64,000 bases of DNA from Narthecium ossifragum (Eukaryota > Streptophyta > Magnoliopsida > Dioscoreales > Nartheciaceae), in NCBI GenBank assembly GCA_963920575.1, contig OY986972.1, positions 6,031,115-6,095,114 of the forward strand. Reading direction: 5' to 3'. Under the pieces are notes generated by a model. It did not search any database. It had not been told where the DNA came from and saw only the letters and a program-made list of their open reading frames with translations. The first letter of the stretch is position 1. Each line of letters starts with the position of its first letter. Both the position numbers and the translations under genes were made by a program. This document shows positions 1 to 10,745 of this stretch, in pieces.

Positions 1-762
1 GTGCATTAGACATGCTAGGATAGGTTGGGTGGGTGTTGACTCTGCTGCTTAGAGTACCGAGTGATGGTAGTCTTAACTTCGGTTGTTCCGCCAAGTGCGG
101 AGATCCCGCTTGGAGAAGGGGGTCCTACTGGTTGCGTCGTGTCCACCCTGTGTCAGGGAATGTCGGAGTTGCCCACCCCTGAGCAGTGGCGTTATCGGAG
201 ATACGCACCTAGGACAGGAACCCTTCGGGTTATTGATGGGATTGTGGGATCCTTGGCAAGCCTCGGTATTTGGCATCAGAGTGTGTCCGGTTGCTTTACC
301 CTTGTGTGTGTGGGAGTTGTAGAGTAGGACCCTGCTGAGCTGTTGCTCATGCCTACCTGGACTGTGTTTGTTGCAGGTGCAGGTGGCCGCTCTGTCCCAG
401 TGCTACCCCCTCGGTCGTCTCGTGGCAGCGGGCCGGATCCTGACCATGTCTGAGGGTCAGGATGGGTTCGTGTGCGCCGTCGCGGAGACCCCGGTGGGTG
501 TTGCAGTTTCTTTTTGGGGACTGTTGATCCCTTGTGGCTTTTGTACTAAACTCTGTTAACTCTTTTATTACCGTTTTTGTAATAAATGTTAATAGCTGTG
601 GTTTAGTAGCTTGCTTCCGCTCTTTCTCTGTGCTGTCCAGCTGTTTCCGCCAGCTGGGCCTTAGTCTCAACTGTTTCCGCCAGTTGAGGCTAGTGGTTGA
701 GGTGTTCGTTTTTCCCCCCTCGTGTCCCGGCCCGGGTGCGCTCTGCGGGTCGGGGCGCGACA
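1..762 (+). mobile_element. 3' part of a Tekay/Del-type LTR, inserted in gypsy pol
   Basis: The sequence matches, with divergence, the last ~900 bp of the complete LTR at 2960-5412. Shared blocks include the 'gtgcattag' block at the window edge, the 'ctgagct..tgctca' block near 335 and the 'ttgcaggtgcagg' block near 371. It ends with the family terminus gggtcggggcgcgaca at 762. The next base is already reverse-transcriptase coding sequence, with no primer-binding site or gag between. A precise LTR end inside pol points to an insertion (solo LTR or the 3' LTR of a second element) and not to an internal deletion. The 5' part lies outside the window. It also contains two short palindromic units of the form 'caRctgtttccgccagYtg' near 639-690. 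Confidence 0.75.
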
Positions 763-2886
763 TCTTAGGCCTGGCGGGTTACTACAGGCGGTTCGTGCGG
801 GACTTCTCCAGAGTTGCCGGACCGTTGACCAGACTAACACAGAAGGCCATCCCGTTCGTGTGGGATGATGCTAGTGAGCGAGCCTTTGTAGAGCTGAGGA
901 CCAGGTTGACCAGTGCACCGGTGCTGATCATCCCCGAGCGAGGCGTTGGTTACAGTGTCTACTGCGACGCCAGTGGAGAGGGTTTGGGGTGTGTCCTCAT
1001 GCAGGAGGGCCACGCAGTTTCCTATGGTTCTCGCCAGCTGAAGAACCATGAGAGGAACTACCCGACCCATGACTTGGAGCTTGCAGCGGTGTTCTTAGCC
1101 CTGAAGACCTGGCGTCACTACCTCTATGGCGAGAAGTTTTCTGTCTTCTCGGACCATAAGAGCTTGAGGCACGTTTTCACCCAACGTGACCTCAACCTGA
1201 GGCAGCGACGCTGGATGGAGCTACTGGAGGACTACGACTTCGAGTTGCATTACCATCCTGGTAAGGCAAACGTCGTAGCAGACGCGCTAAGCAGACAGGT
1301 GAGAGACACCAGAGCAGTAGTTGCAGGGTTGTCAGCGCGGCAGTGGCAGGCTCTAGAGACAGCGGGCCAGTTGGGGCTCGAGTTTGAGGATCGGGGATCC
1401 ATCAGCTTCCTCTACACAGTACAGAGTATGCCAGCAGTTCTAGCCAGAGTATTAGAGGCACAGCACAGTGACCCAGAGCTCGAGGAGTTACGCACAGCAG
1501 CGGGCACAGAGGGCGCAGACGGAGACTGGACAGTATTGCCAGACGGAGGGCTACGGTTCCGAGGCAGAGTAGCGGTTCTAGCAGATCCAGTTCTTCGAGA
1601 TGACGTCCTACGAGAGTTCCACCACTCTCGCTTTGCAGTTCATCCCGACGGCACCAAGATGTACCAGGATCTTCGGCGACAGTTCTGGTGGCGCAGGATG
1701 AAGAGGGCAATGACGGAGTTCGTATCGCGCTGCCTTACCTGTCAAGGCAGAGCACCAGCGAACTCCGGGGTTACTTCAGCCGCTTCCTCTAGCTGAGTGG
1801 AAGTGGGAGCACATCACGATGGACTTCGTGACCGGGCTACCGAGATCTCCTAGGGGGAATGACGCGATTTGGGTCATCGTTGATCGATTGACCAAATCGG
1901 CGCACTTCCTGCCTATGCGGATGACAGACTCGATGGACAGGTTGGGCAGCTTGTACGTCAGAGAGATGGTCAGACTACACAGGGTTCCAGTTTCTATCAT
2001 GTCAGACCGTGACCCCAGATTCACCAGCAGGTTCTGGCGGGACTTTCAGGAGACAGTTGGCACACTCCTGACTTTCAGTACGACTTTCCATCCGCAGACA
2101 GACGGGCAGTTAGAGCAGACGATCCAAATATTGGAGGACATGCTGAGAGCATGTGTCCTCGACGCAGGAGGCAGCTGGGAGGAGCATGTTCCCTTGGTGG
2201 AGTTCGCCTACAACAACAGCTACCAGTTCAGTCTTGGAGTAGCACCTTTCGAGGCGTTGTACGGTAGGCCGTGTCGTTCCCTAGTGTGTTGGACAGAGGT
2301 TGGAGAGGCTTCACTCACCGGTCCAGACATCGTTAGGCGGTCGTCAGAGAGGTTAGTGCAGATCAGGTAGAGACTTCTGACGGCTCAGAGCCGGCAGAAG
2401 AGTTATGCAGATCAGAGGCAACGACCATTGGAGTTTGCAGTCGGCAACCGAGTGTTCTTGCGAGCATCGCCGTACAGAGGTTCCGTCAGGTTTGACAGAG
2501 GTGGTAAGTTGGCGCCGAGGTTCGTCGGGCCATTTGAGATCCTAGAGAGGGTCGGCGAGGTAGCTTACCGCCTGGATCTTCCTCAGCACATGTCTGTTGT
2601 GCACCCGACTTTTCATGTGTCGATGCTGAGGAAGTATCACCCAGACCCGTCTCATGTCATCAGGGTGGATGACATTGAGCTTGAGGCAGACGCGAGCTTT
2701 GTTGAGCAGCTGGTTCGGGTACTTGACCGGAGGGATCAGGTCTTGCGGGGCAAGACGATTCCCTTGGTCAAGGTACTCTGGAGGCACAGAGGCATCGGGA
2801 AGATGACCTGGGAGCGCGAGGCGCGCATGCAGCAGGAGTTTCCGCAGCTGTTTTCTTCTCGAGGTACCTTTTGTCCTGTCTTCTAG
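763..2886 (+). pseudogene. pol: Ty3/gypsy Tekay/Del pol fragment: RT end, RNase H, integrase, chromodomain (broken)
   Basis: Translation starts in the RT thumb (LGLAGYYRRFVRDFS). It continues through Ty3-type RNase H (YCDASGEGLGCVLMQ, then SDHKSL and VVADALSR), the integrase zinc-binding HHCC region (HHSRFAVHPDGTKM .. CLTCQ) and the integrase core ([14 protein letters not shown] at ~[12 protein letters not shown] and SDRDPRF; E in the [12 protein letters not shown] region). It ends in a C-terminal chromodomain (IPLVKVLWRHR..TWEREARMQ..FPQLF), diagnostic of chromoviruses. The reading frame switches near 1740-1750, apparently from a small deletion after CLTCQ, and a TAG interrupts the same frame at 2368-2370. 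The 5' half (gag, protease, most of RT) is missing from the window because of the LTR at 1-762. It cannot encode an intact polyprotein. Confidence 0.9.
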
Positions 2887-2959
2887 TGTAGCTGTTTTAT
2901 TGTTTCGAGCCCTACCCTTATCAAATCTCGGAATGAGATTTCCTTTAAGGGTATTAGGA

Positions 2960-5412
2960 TGTGAGGACATGTCCCTCTACCCCTGTGGCTCGTTGTAGAC
3001 CGCAAGGGCAATTTGGTAAATTATGCCTTGTTGATTTGTTTCACACCCGCGTGTGTGCACACTGGCCTTGTTTGTGTTAGTGCTTGATTAGAATGGCTAG
3101 GTGAACCCGAGATCGAAAGATCTGAGCTTGGGCTTGTGTTTTAGCCCAAGTTTGCCTTTCTGGGCGAAGGAGATCGATCTGGATTGCTAATGAGATCGAT
3201 CTGGCCTTGCTAGCCAGATCGATCTGACATGCTTTGGAGATCGATCGCTTAGTGCAGAAGGTCCTTGGGAGGTTGGCGGCTCGGGAGCGATCGATCGCTC
3301 CTTGGAGCGATCGATCGGACTCGAGTCGGTTGGTTTTCTGCTTCGCGAGGACGGCCGTCGTTGGCCGTCGCTCTCTCCTGTCAGAAGGGGAGGACTTTCC
3401 CTCCCCTCCTTCACCTTTCTCCCCTCTTTTCCGGCTGTCCCCTCCCCCTTTCCTCCTTTTCTCCTCCTCCTTCCTTCTTCTTCTTCCTTCCTATTTCTTC
3501 TCTCCCGGCGGTTCTCTTCCCCTGTTTTTCCGGCAGCCATCTTCCTCTCCTCCTTTCTTCCTCCTCCGACCATCATTTTGGGTGTTCTAAGGCTCGTTGG
3601 ATCCGTGGCAACGAGAGGAAGGTCTCTGGTGTGGTTTGGAGTCTTGTTAGTGTCTGGTTTGCAGGGATCAACCGGGTTTAGCGTTCTTCGGTAGGTTTTC
3701 TACCTACAAGTGTTCTTTAATGGGTTTCTCTAGATCTAACCGTTGGATCTTATTGATCTTGGTGTTGTTAGATTCCTCATGCCTAGTAGAATTTCTTATA
3801 TAGGTTTCATGATCTTTGGTTGAGTTTTTAGTAGGATTTATGCATGATTAATCTCGGATTTTCCGGTTTCTGCTGTTCTTGAAGAACAGTCGGCTTGCGG
3901 CGAGTTTTCTGGCCGGTACGTACATGATCTTGGGTTGTGATGAACATAAGAGTTGTAGATCTTTGAATCTACGTTCTAACTCAACTAATTTCATAATTTT
4001 CCGATTTTCCTACGATTTGTTATGAATTGATTACTGGAGGGCTGCGTTGCAGCAATTAATTAGTAAGTTAGTTTGCTTAACGGTTTTGATTAGACTTTTC
4101 CCGTTAATCCAACCGTTGGATGATTATGGATTTTGGATATGTTGATCCTGGTATATAGATCTACTGGTGGGTAAATTGGATCCCGAATCCGACGTCGTTT
4201 GGATTTCAGATCGACGGGGTCAATTAACCTCTAATAGAGAACTTTTGGTGTTTTAAATATAATATTATATGTCAGATTATAATATTATATTTCTACTGTT
4301 CATCAGCGGTTTTCGGGGTTGCTTCCCGTTGCAGGAGTTCGCGGTTGACGGTCGTGGTACCGTCGTAATGTCGGGACCCGCTGCGGATCGGCTGGCAGCG
4401 GTCAGTAGTACCGCTGCAGCGATCCGGTTGACTTATATAATGTTTATCATACTGTTGCATGCTTTACTTCTTATCTATGTATGTTCATAGCATGCATTCG
4501 CTGTTGTGCATTAGTTGCATTGGTTAGGGCGTGGGTGATCTGTGGGTCGCCGTCCCGAGGTTGGAAGCTCGGACTTAGCCCTAGGACCGGGGTTGGGTAG
4601 TTTGGACCCGGTTTGAATTGTAGTGTCCAGTCAAACTTGATGATAGGCCTAGATGACTGGTGCACTTGTTGCTTGATGATTGTAGAGGTCATGTCGGCCT
4701 CGAGTCGGATCTGAGGTGTAGCCGGTGTCCGGTGTTTTTAAACTCTTGAGTAGAGGAGTTGCATACTCAGTGGTGTCTCTTCCCACCAAACAGTGTTTTG
4801 TGTCCTGTTGAGAGTTAGCAGTGTTGTTTCCTGCTACTGAGTGTGACATGACATGTGACCAGCCCGGCTGGAAGACCATGATCGTGGGCCTCAGGGACAC
4901 GCGGTGGGGTTATGGGACCCCTGTATACACCCAGGTTCTACTTGAGGGCAACAATGTTGCGTTTCCCTCTTCCTTCTGTGTGTCGTAGTGTAGAACCCTA
5001 CTGAGCTTAGTGCTCACTCCTACCCGGGCTGCGTTTTGCAGGTGCAGGCGTCAGTTCTTCTTCTGTGGCCCCTTCCGGGCAGTTGGTCGGTGGTGCGGCG
5101 GCGCCTGGTGGACTTTGAGAGGTGGCGATCTTTACTGCTTTTATACCTTATGTTAGTTAGTCTCCTACGGGAGTAATGTTGTATTTTGGATCTTCCCCTC
5201 TCCGAGGTTTTGTATATTAAACACTTTGAGTTTTAAATCTGTGACTCGAGGTTCTGTTAATTAATTGTTGTTTAAATTGAGGGTGCTTTTGGTGAATTGT
5301 TAGGGAGACCAATAGGTTAAAGGGAACCCTCGCCAGCTTTTCTTCCGCGTTTTGTTAGGTTTCGGTTCGCGTCGCCCGGCCCTGTTGGGCTTTCGCGGGT
5401 CGGGGCGCGACA
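2960..5412 (+). mobile_element. Complete 3' LTR of the Tekay/Del element (2453 bp)
   Basis: It begins TGTGAGGA just after pol and a weak polypurine stretch (about 2945-2959) and ends GGGGCGCGACA. The start matches the start of the reverse LTR ending at 17368 (TGTGAGGATCC on its own strand), which fixes the boundary. The length suits Tekay/Del elements, which carry multi-kilobase LTRs. Internally it has GATCGATC-rich palindromic repeats (3170-3320), a pyrimidine-rich block (3395-3560), an AT-rich palindromic stretch (4250-4295) and the conserved 'gttttgcaggtgcagg' block near 5033. The flank after 5412 is LINE coding sequence, so the element inserted into a LINE. The 5' LTR and matching target duplication are not in the window. 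Confidence 0.8.
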
Positions 5413-6957
5413 GACTGGGCCTTCGTAGATTTTATGTGTTGTAGCAGGCCCTGCGTCGTCAGAGGGTTGCGGATTTGCTGCTCCAACCAGAGTCTATATG
5501 GGCATGTCTTACCAGATCCAAGTACAAATGGCAAGGTCAACTACCGTTCGCAAATGCACCAGCTAAAAGCTCCATCCACTGGCAACATATATGCCGTGCT
5601 GCGAGAGCTCTCTGCCCTAGTCTCCAATGACACCCAGCGCCGTAGAGCAAGGTCAGTGTGCTCGACGACCTCTGGATCTAGCAATCGCCACTTTCTCTTT
5701 GTCCTACCCCCTTTCATTGGGACCTTCTCGCCGGGAACCTCTGTGTGGGTGAACTCATGCTGGAGGATGGGTGTTGGAACGTCTAGATGATCTCCGCCTT
5801 GTTTCCTCAATAATTGGTGCAAGAAATCCTTCAGATGCACCCAAATGGCGGACCTGGGCGGGATCATGCCTCTTGGGCTCTCCATCGCAATGGTTTGATC
5901 TCAACCGCCTCTATATACTCTTCTATTGTTCTCGAGTGGGCAAAGCATTGGGTGGGCGAGGGCGAGTCAGTCGGGTGGATCAACCTCTGGAAGTGCCCAG
6001 CTGGGCCGCGAGTTCTCTTCTTCCTTTGGAAGCTCTTCCACGGCAAGGTCCCGACGACGGATTGGCTCTGCCGTATTCGTGCTATTCAAGACCCACTTTG
6101 TGCTAGATGCGGTAGGGAGCGGGAGACCTTGGGACACATTTTCTTTGAGTGCTCGTTTGCCTTGCAGGTCTGGGCGTCTGTTCACCAGTTGGGGCGGCAC
6201 CCCTCGGCATAAGTGGATGAATGTTGGGTGCTATTGTCGGCGTCGGCGTCGGCGCAGAGCGTGCCGAGCGACTGGAAATCGATTGTGGCATACATCACTT
6301 GGTGCTTTGGAAGGAACACAATGCAATGCTGTTTGAGAAGAGGGAGACCCCGCCAGTGCAGTTGGGTCGGCTCATACTTCGCCAGGTTAGAGAATTCCAT
6401 CTCTTCTCTTGCCCTAAAGGCACTATCACCCCTCCCCCTCCCCCTCCTTTCGATCCAGCACCGACCATCCGCTCAGACGCCTCTCTTAGCAATAGTGTCG
6501 TGGGTCTTGGGGTGGCTTGCTTCTTGGATGGTGGATCTTCTCCGGCATGGACTTGGGGGGCGCGAGGGCGGGCTACATCAATCGTTGAGGGGGAGCTGCT
6601 GGCCATCAAGGGAGCAATGGAGGAAGCTCTCCGGAGGGGTGTGTCCGGCCTGGTGATGGAGTCTGACTCGCTCCTAGCAGTGGGCTACCTCAATGGGAGG
6701 TTTGCCTTGCCTAGGGACATGGAGACCATCCTCCGCTCAATCTGGTGGCTCTCCTCCCATCACATTGCCTCATGTTTCGTCCACATCCCCAAAGAGATGA
6801 ATCAGATTGCTCACGAGGTGGCGGCTTGGGCGCGGTGGTCGGAGACTCTCTGAGTTTTCTCTCCCTTCCACCCCCTGCTTCTCCCCTGTATTCTCTGTTT
6901 TTGTTTTCTTGTTCGTGTCCTACCCAGCCTTCGGGCTTATCTAATCAAAAAAAAAAG
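5413..6957 (+). mobile_element. 3' half of an L1-type LINE with zf-RVT and RNase H domains and poly(A)
   Basis: Fragmented coding frames run from the region after the RT catalytic domain (LGLRRFYVL, LLQPESIWA) to the reverse-transcriptase zinc-binding domain at about 5900-6180 (WKCPAGPRVLFFLWKLFHGK .. CARCG .. GHIFFECSFALQVW). An RVT_3-type RNase H follows in the ORF 6221-6853 (DAS, EGELLAIKGA, MESDSL). It ends with a short 3' UTR ('agccttcgggcttatctaat') and an A-run at 6948-6957. In-frame stops and frame changes before 6221 show decay. In the last RNase H motif the usual Asp is replaced (NQIAHEVAAWA against the common NxxAD). The 5' end is cut by the LTR element ending at 5412. Confidence 0.85.
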
Positions 6958-7210
6958 ATCTTTTCTTTGGTTATGATGATGATAACAAAGTTCGCTGTGT
7001 GCGGCGATTACTCGAGAAGAATGCAAGTAAATGATGTCTTCATATTGTAACTATGTTTTGAGGAATTTAGTTGGTATGTCTTCTACACTTGTTTGTGATG
7101 AATGACACTTGACAGAAAGTGACCATGTGAGAAAATTGCTTCCTCCTGCTTAATTGCCCAATTCTATCCTTTTGAAATTAAACTTGTTTATTGTGATCTT
7201 TGCTTTCCTC
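6958..7210. other. Intergenic, nothing recognised
   Basis: AT-rich sequence between two LINE fragments. No gene, repeat boundary or RNA gene was recognised. Confidence 0.4.
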
Positions 7211-7405
7211 AACAAGTTCTATTCAAGGAGGGCACATAATGTGTGTGCAGATAGTCTAGCTAAGATGGGAAGGGTGTCTAATGGAAATCTCCTTTGGCAG
7301 AGGGAATCGGGTGAGCCACCCCCGGTTATCCCTGGTGTTTTGATGTAAGTGGTTTGTAATCCAGCTTCGACTTAACTTTTCAAAAAAAAAAAACAAGTTC
7401 CATTC
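7211..7405 (+). mobile_element. Short 5'-truncated LINE insertion with 14-bp target duplication
   Basis: The direct repeat aacaagttctattc (7211-7224) recurs as aacaagttccattc (7392-7405), 13 of 14 bases. Between them is the end of a LINE RNase H frame (RRAHNVCADSLAKMG, the usual NxxADxLAK motif), a short 3' UTR and an A-run at 7382-7392. This is the classic product of target-primed reverse transcription with severe 5' truncation (~167 bp insert). It belongs to a different LINE family from 5413-6957, judging by the 3' UTR. Confidence 0.85.
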
Positions 7406-8166
7406 GATCAGTGAATCTTAATTGCTGTTCCTCCTACCCCTTCCTCGTTGATTGCTCTCCATTATATTGCTGGACTTATGATCTCTAAAATGGATTTGTA
7501 TGGTAACAACTGTGAACATGTTTCAATGTGACAAAATTTAACTAGTTGCCTGCAACATTATGTGAAAAAAAAAATTGATGGCATATCAACCAAGTTTCAA
7601 ATTAATTTACATGTTTGGGCATCTATAGGAGAGCTGCTTGATGAAGCCAACGTCGACTTGCTCAAACTAAAGACCCGATTCAAGCCCCAAAACAAGACCA
7701 CATGAAGAAGGACACTGGAAGCTATTACAGTCGTCACACAACAATTTTCTACGAAAAAAGTTTAGTCTACTTGATAACGAAATGAAGACAAATACATCAG
7801 ATGATAATAAAAAAAACTATGCAACAAGGAGTAGAGACTTCGGAGTAACAATTCAAGTATTCGAAGTCATCAGGTAGGTTCTACTCCAGAATACAAGAAA
7901 CTGAGCAAAGCACAATTTGCCAGGATCAACAGAAGCATCCCATGCTTCAAGCAAAATTTACATCACTTTCATTAGTCAATACTAGAGCCATGTATCTGTA
8001 CACAACTTCTGTAAGCAGTTCAGAGGTGCGGAAGCAACAGGATCCATTAAACAAATTTGATTTCTGGAAGAAAATTTTTGTATTTCTTCCAATAGTTTGA
8101 TGGACACCTACAAATTCCCACACAGTATAGTAGCTGAATGATCATATCAGAAACACGGAATCCGTC
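7406..8166. other. Probable 3' UTR and downstream flank of the PPPDE gene
   Basis: No coding potential was recognised. The part nearest 8166 is probably the 3' UTR of the minus-strand PPPDE gene. Several A-runs (7564, 7810) are present but no clear element boundary. Confidence 0.35.
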
Positions 8167-10745
8167 CTATCTATCTTTCAACGGGATGGCTGCCCATGGC
8201 GGAAGGCATCCTCCCAAGGGGGAATGCAGAAAGAGAGAAGATGCAGTTAACTGCTTCTGACGCATGGACAGTGAAGGTAGGCAACTAAAAGCACTCCTCA
8301 ACCTTGTCTTCTCCCCCACATAACCATCATAATCATGTTCCTGACGAACAGCAGAAATCTTTAGGGCTTCAGGCAACAAGCAACTGCAGAGGGCGCCTGT
8401 AATGTTTAGAAGGTTAGACAACTATCAGTAATGCTATCATAAGTCGACATTACAATTATATACAAGGACTTCCCATGTCATAATTATGATGGTAATTCGA
8501 ATTGCCAAACCACAGAAACTTGAAGTACACACTTAGAAGTGTGAGACTACGAACTCTTGTTATTGTTAGTAATGTGATACTAGCTTTTATGAAAGCCAGA
8601 CTATGATATTATTGCTTTGTACATTAATCTATTTGACTCTGCCATATCAAATATCCTTCAGGATTGTGCATTTGGCAGCTACATGAAAGAAATATTTGAG
8701 GCACTCAACGTACCCTTCCAAGCTTATTTTATATAGGTTAAGTTGTCCAAGCATTGGGGTGAATGGCACACCAAGTAGACTTAAGAACAGACAAACTAAA
8801 AGAGTCTACATACTTGACAGCTGAAAAATGAAGTTAAATGCTAAGTCAAATTCTGTGACCAAACTACTCAATATGCCATCTACGGTTACTGGTTCATGCT
8901 TGTTAGTTAAGTACATTAGTAGATAAAACGAAAGGTACATTTCCGTTTCAATATTCAACGTTATTCAAATCTCTATCCGAAAATAATCAAATTTTGACTG
9001 CTTCTGGATCGAGGAACTTCCTGTCAAGATACTCCCAGTGCTAAGTGTGATTGTAATATAGGAGTGTTTCAGGTGGTTGAACACTACATTAAGCTACAAT
9101 ATCAGGAATTCAAGTTGAATCATAGCATATGTGCCTCTAAATAAATGAAGATTAACAAATGTGAACAGCATACCTATCCTGGCAAGTCGATTTACCCATT
9201 TTGGGATTGCATTCCCAGTCAACCTATGACAGATATCTTTGCAGAAATGATTGCAGTTCTTGCCAATCAAGTGGTAAGTATCGCCATTGTAGTTTATAGA
9301 TTGGAGCTCCATGAACTCTCTGAACTGAAATGGATCCAAGCATGTGCTGCCCATGAATATTGACTTCCTAAATGTAAAGCCTGGACATTGTCGAGGCTCA
9401 ACCTCAAAAACACCACTCGTAGGATAGTCATGTGCTCCAAATGCATACTCCACCCCATGTACTGTAGTTAAATACACCAACAGCTGATTACTGTACATAA
9501 TTATTATGAACATAAGTAATATTAATTAAAAACTCTTTTAAACCTAGCGATGACTTTTCACACTAAGAATGTTGTGTTTTGTTCAAGGCTTGGTGCCAAA
9601 ACTAGACGCAAACCCCAAGTGGATGATGAGGAGCCTCTTCAAGAGGGAAATGTACTTGACACCAACCCCATGCCAAGTATTTGTATCACATGATAGATAT
9701 CCATGGGCACCGGCTGTGCTTGACCGGCATGACAATCCATGGTTTCGTCTAGTAACAGATGCAACGAAATTCTGGAGTATTATGAACATTTGATCAACTA
9801 CTATAGAGCAGATCACATAGTATATCCAGGAAAATATTTTGCAAGGATTCTGTAACAAGACTTCCCATATCCTTACAAGGAGAAATAAGTAACTTAGGAA
9901 GCTAAGATTCGACTAAACTAGGTAAACAAGTAAACTAGGAAACCGAACTAAGATTGGACCTAGTTGGCTGGCCCATCCAAACTATGACTAAGCCTAGTCC
10001 GTCGGCCGAGTCGCTCCTAGCCAGGTGCGCCCCAGAACATGATTGGGCCAACTCAGTCCACAGGTGGGTTCGTGTCTAGTTCAATAGTGTCATGATACTT
10101 TTCTTGTCCCTTGCTAGGTCCTCATTGAAGCCTTTGACCGAATTTTTTGTTAGTATTAAAAAATCCTTTTTCTAAAGCCACAGCCACTAGACACTTAGCC
10201 TCTTTCAGGCATCAAAAGTTACTGCCAATTTTAAGAAAGTTGTTAATTCTTACAGTATCAAGTGCAAGGTAGGCATGCTTCTATAGCAAGTATAAGCTTG
10301 TGTACGCCGAGCATGATAAACCGGTATAAAATGTTTCTACAAGTTCCTTGAATAACTGAGAGAGACTGAAAAGATGACTGAAAATGCATTACTTTATCAT
10401 TTCCTAGCAACATCCTCCGAGAGCACGATGTATAGAATTCTATCCCTGACAGATCTGAATGGATGTGCTTCCATCCTTCATAATAGAAAAAAGAAGAAGA
10501 AATAATCTGAATTATACGAAGCATTTGAAGATACCTTCAACTCCTGCATGGAATATCCCAAGGCCTGCCCAATATACATATCCATTCATGGATGTCAAAT
10601 CATACACATTTAGATAAACTGGTGCATGTCCCTGTGCTTGGCCTGCAGAGTAAACCTTGGGGAACATGCAGAAACAGGTCATAGATTTTCTACTGAGCCT
10701 AAGAGGCACGAGAAAGCTACCTCGCTTCATTGACTTTGACTTCAT
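8167..10745 (-). CDS. PPPDE (DeSI-like) thiol-peptidase family protein, three coding exons
   Basis: Coding exons on the minus strand are 10535-10745, 9174-9461 and 8167-8396, with GT-AG borders and matching phases, giving 242 aa. The PPPDE domain spans exons 1-2 (about residues 27-165). Exon 1 has PVYLNVYDLTSMNGY and the catalytic His segment IFHAGVE. Exon 2 continues VHGVEYAFGAHDY, FEVEPRQCPGF and the catalytic Cys segment GKNCNHFCKDICHRLTG, then IPKWVNRLARIG. Exon 3 is a less conserved tail beginning ALCSCLLPEALK. The family comprises papain-fold cysteine proteases, some of which remove SUMO or ubiquitin-like modifiers. The plant members similar to Arabidopsis At4g17486 are little studied, so the substrate is unknown. 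Both catalytic residues are present, so an active enzyme is plausible. A 5' UTR intron is likely upstream of 10745, and the promoter is probably near 11900-12000. Confidence 0.88.

Noticed and set aside
353..763. 136-residue minus-strand open frame
   Set aside because: It lies within LTR sequence, has no domain, and is antisense to the retroelement.
3187..3694. Several overlapping long frames on both strands in the LTR
   Set aside because: They arise from the pyrimidine-rich block of the LTR and are low complexity (Pro/Ser/Leu or Arg/Lys/Glu).
9541..9800. Open frames on both strands in intron 1 of the PPPDE gene
   Set aside because: No recognised domain, and intronic position. Possibly an old transposon fragment, but nothing supports a class.
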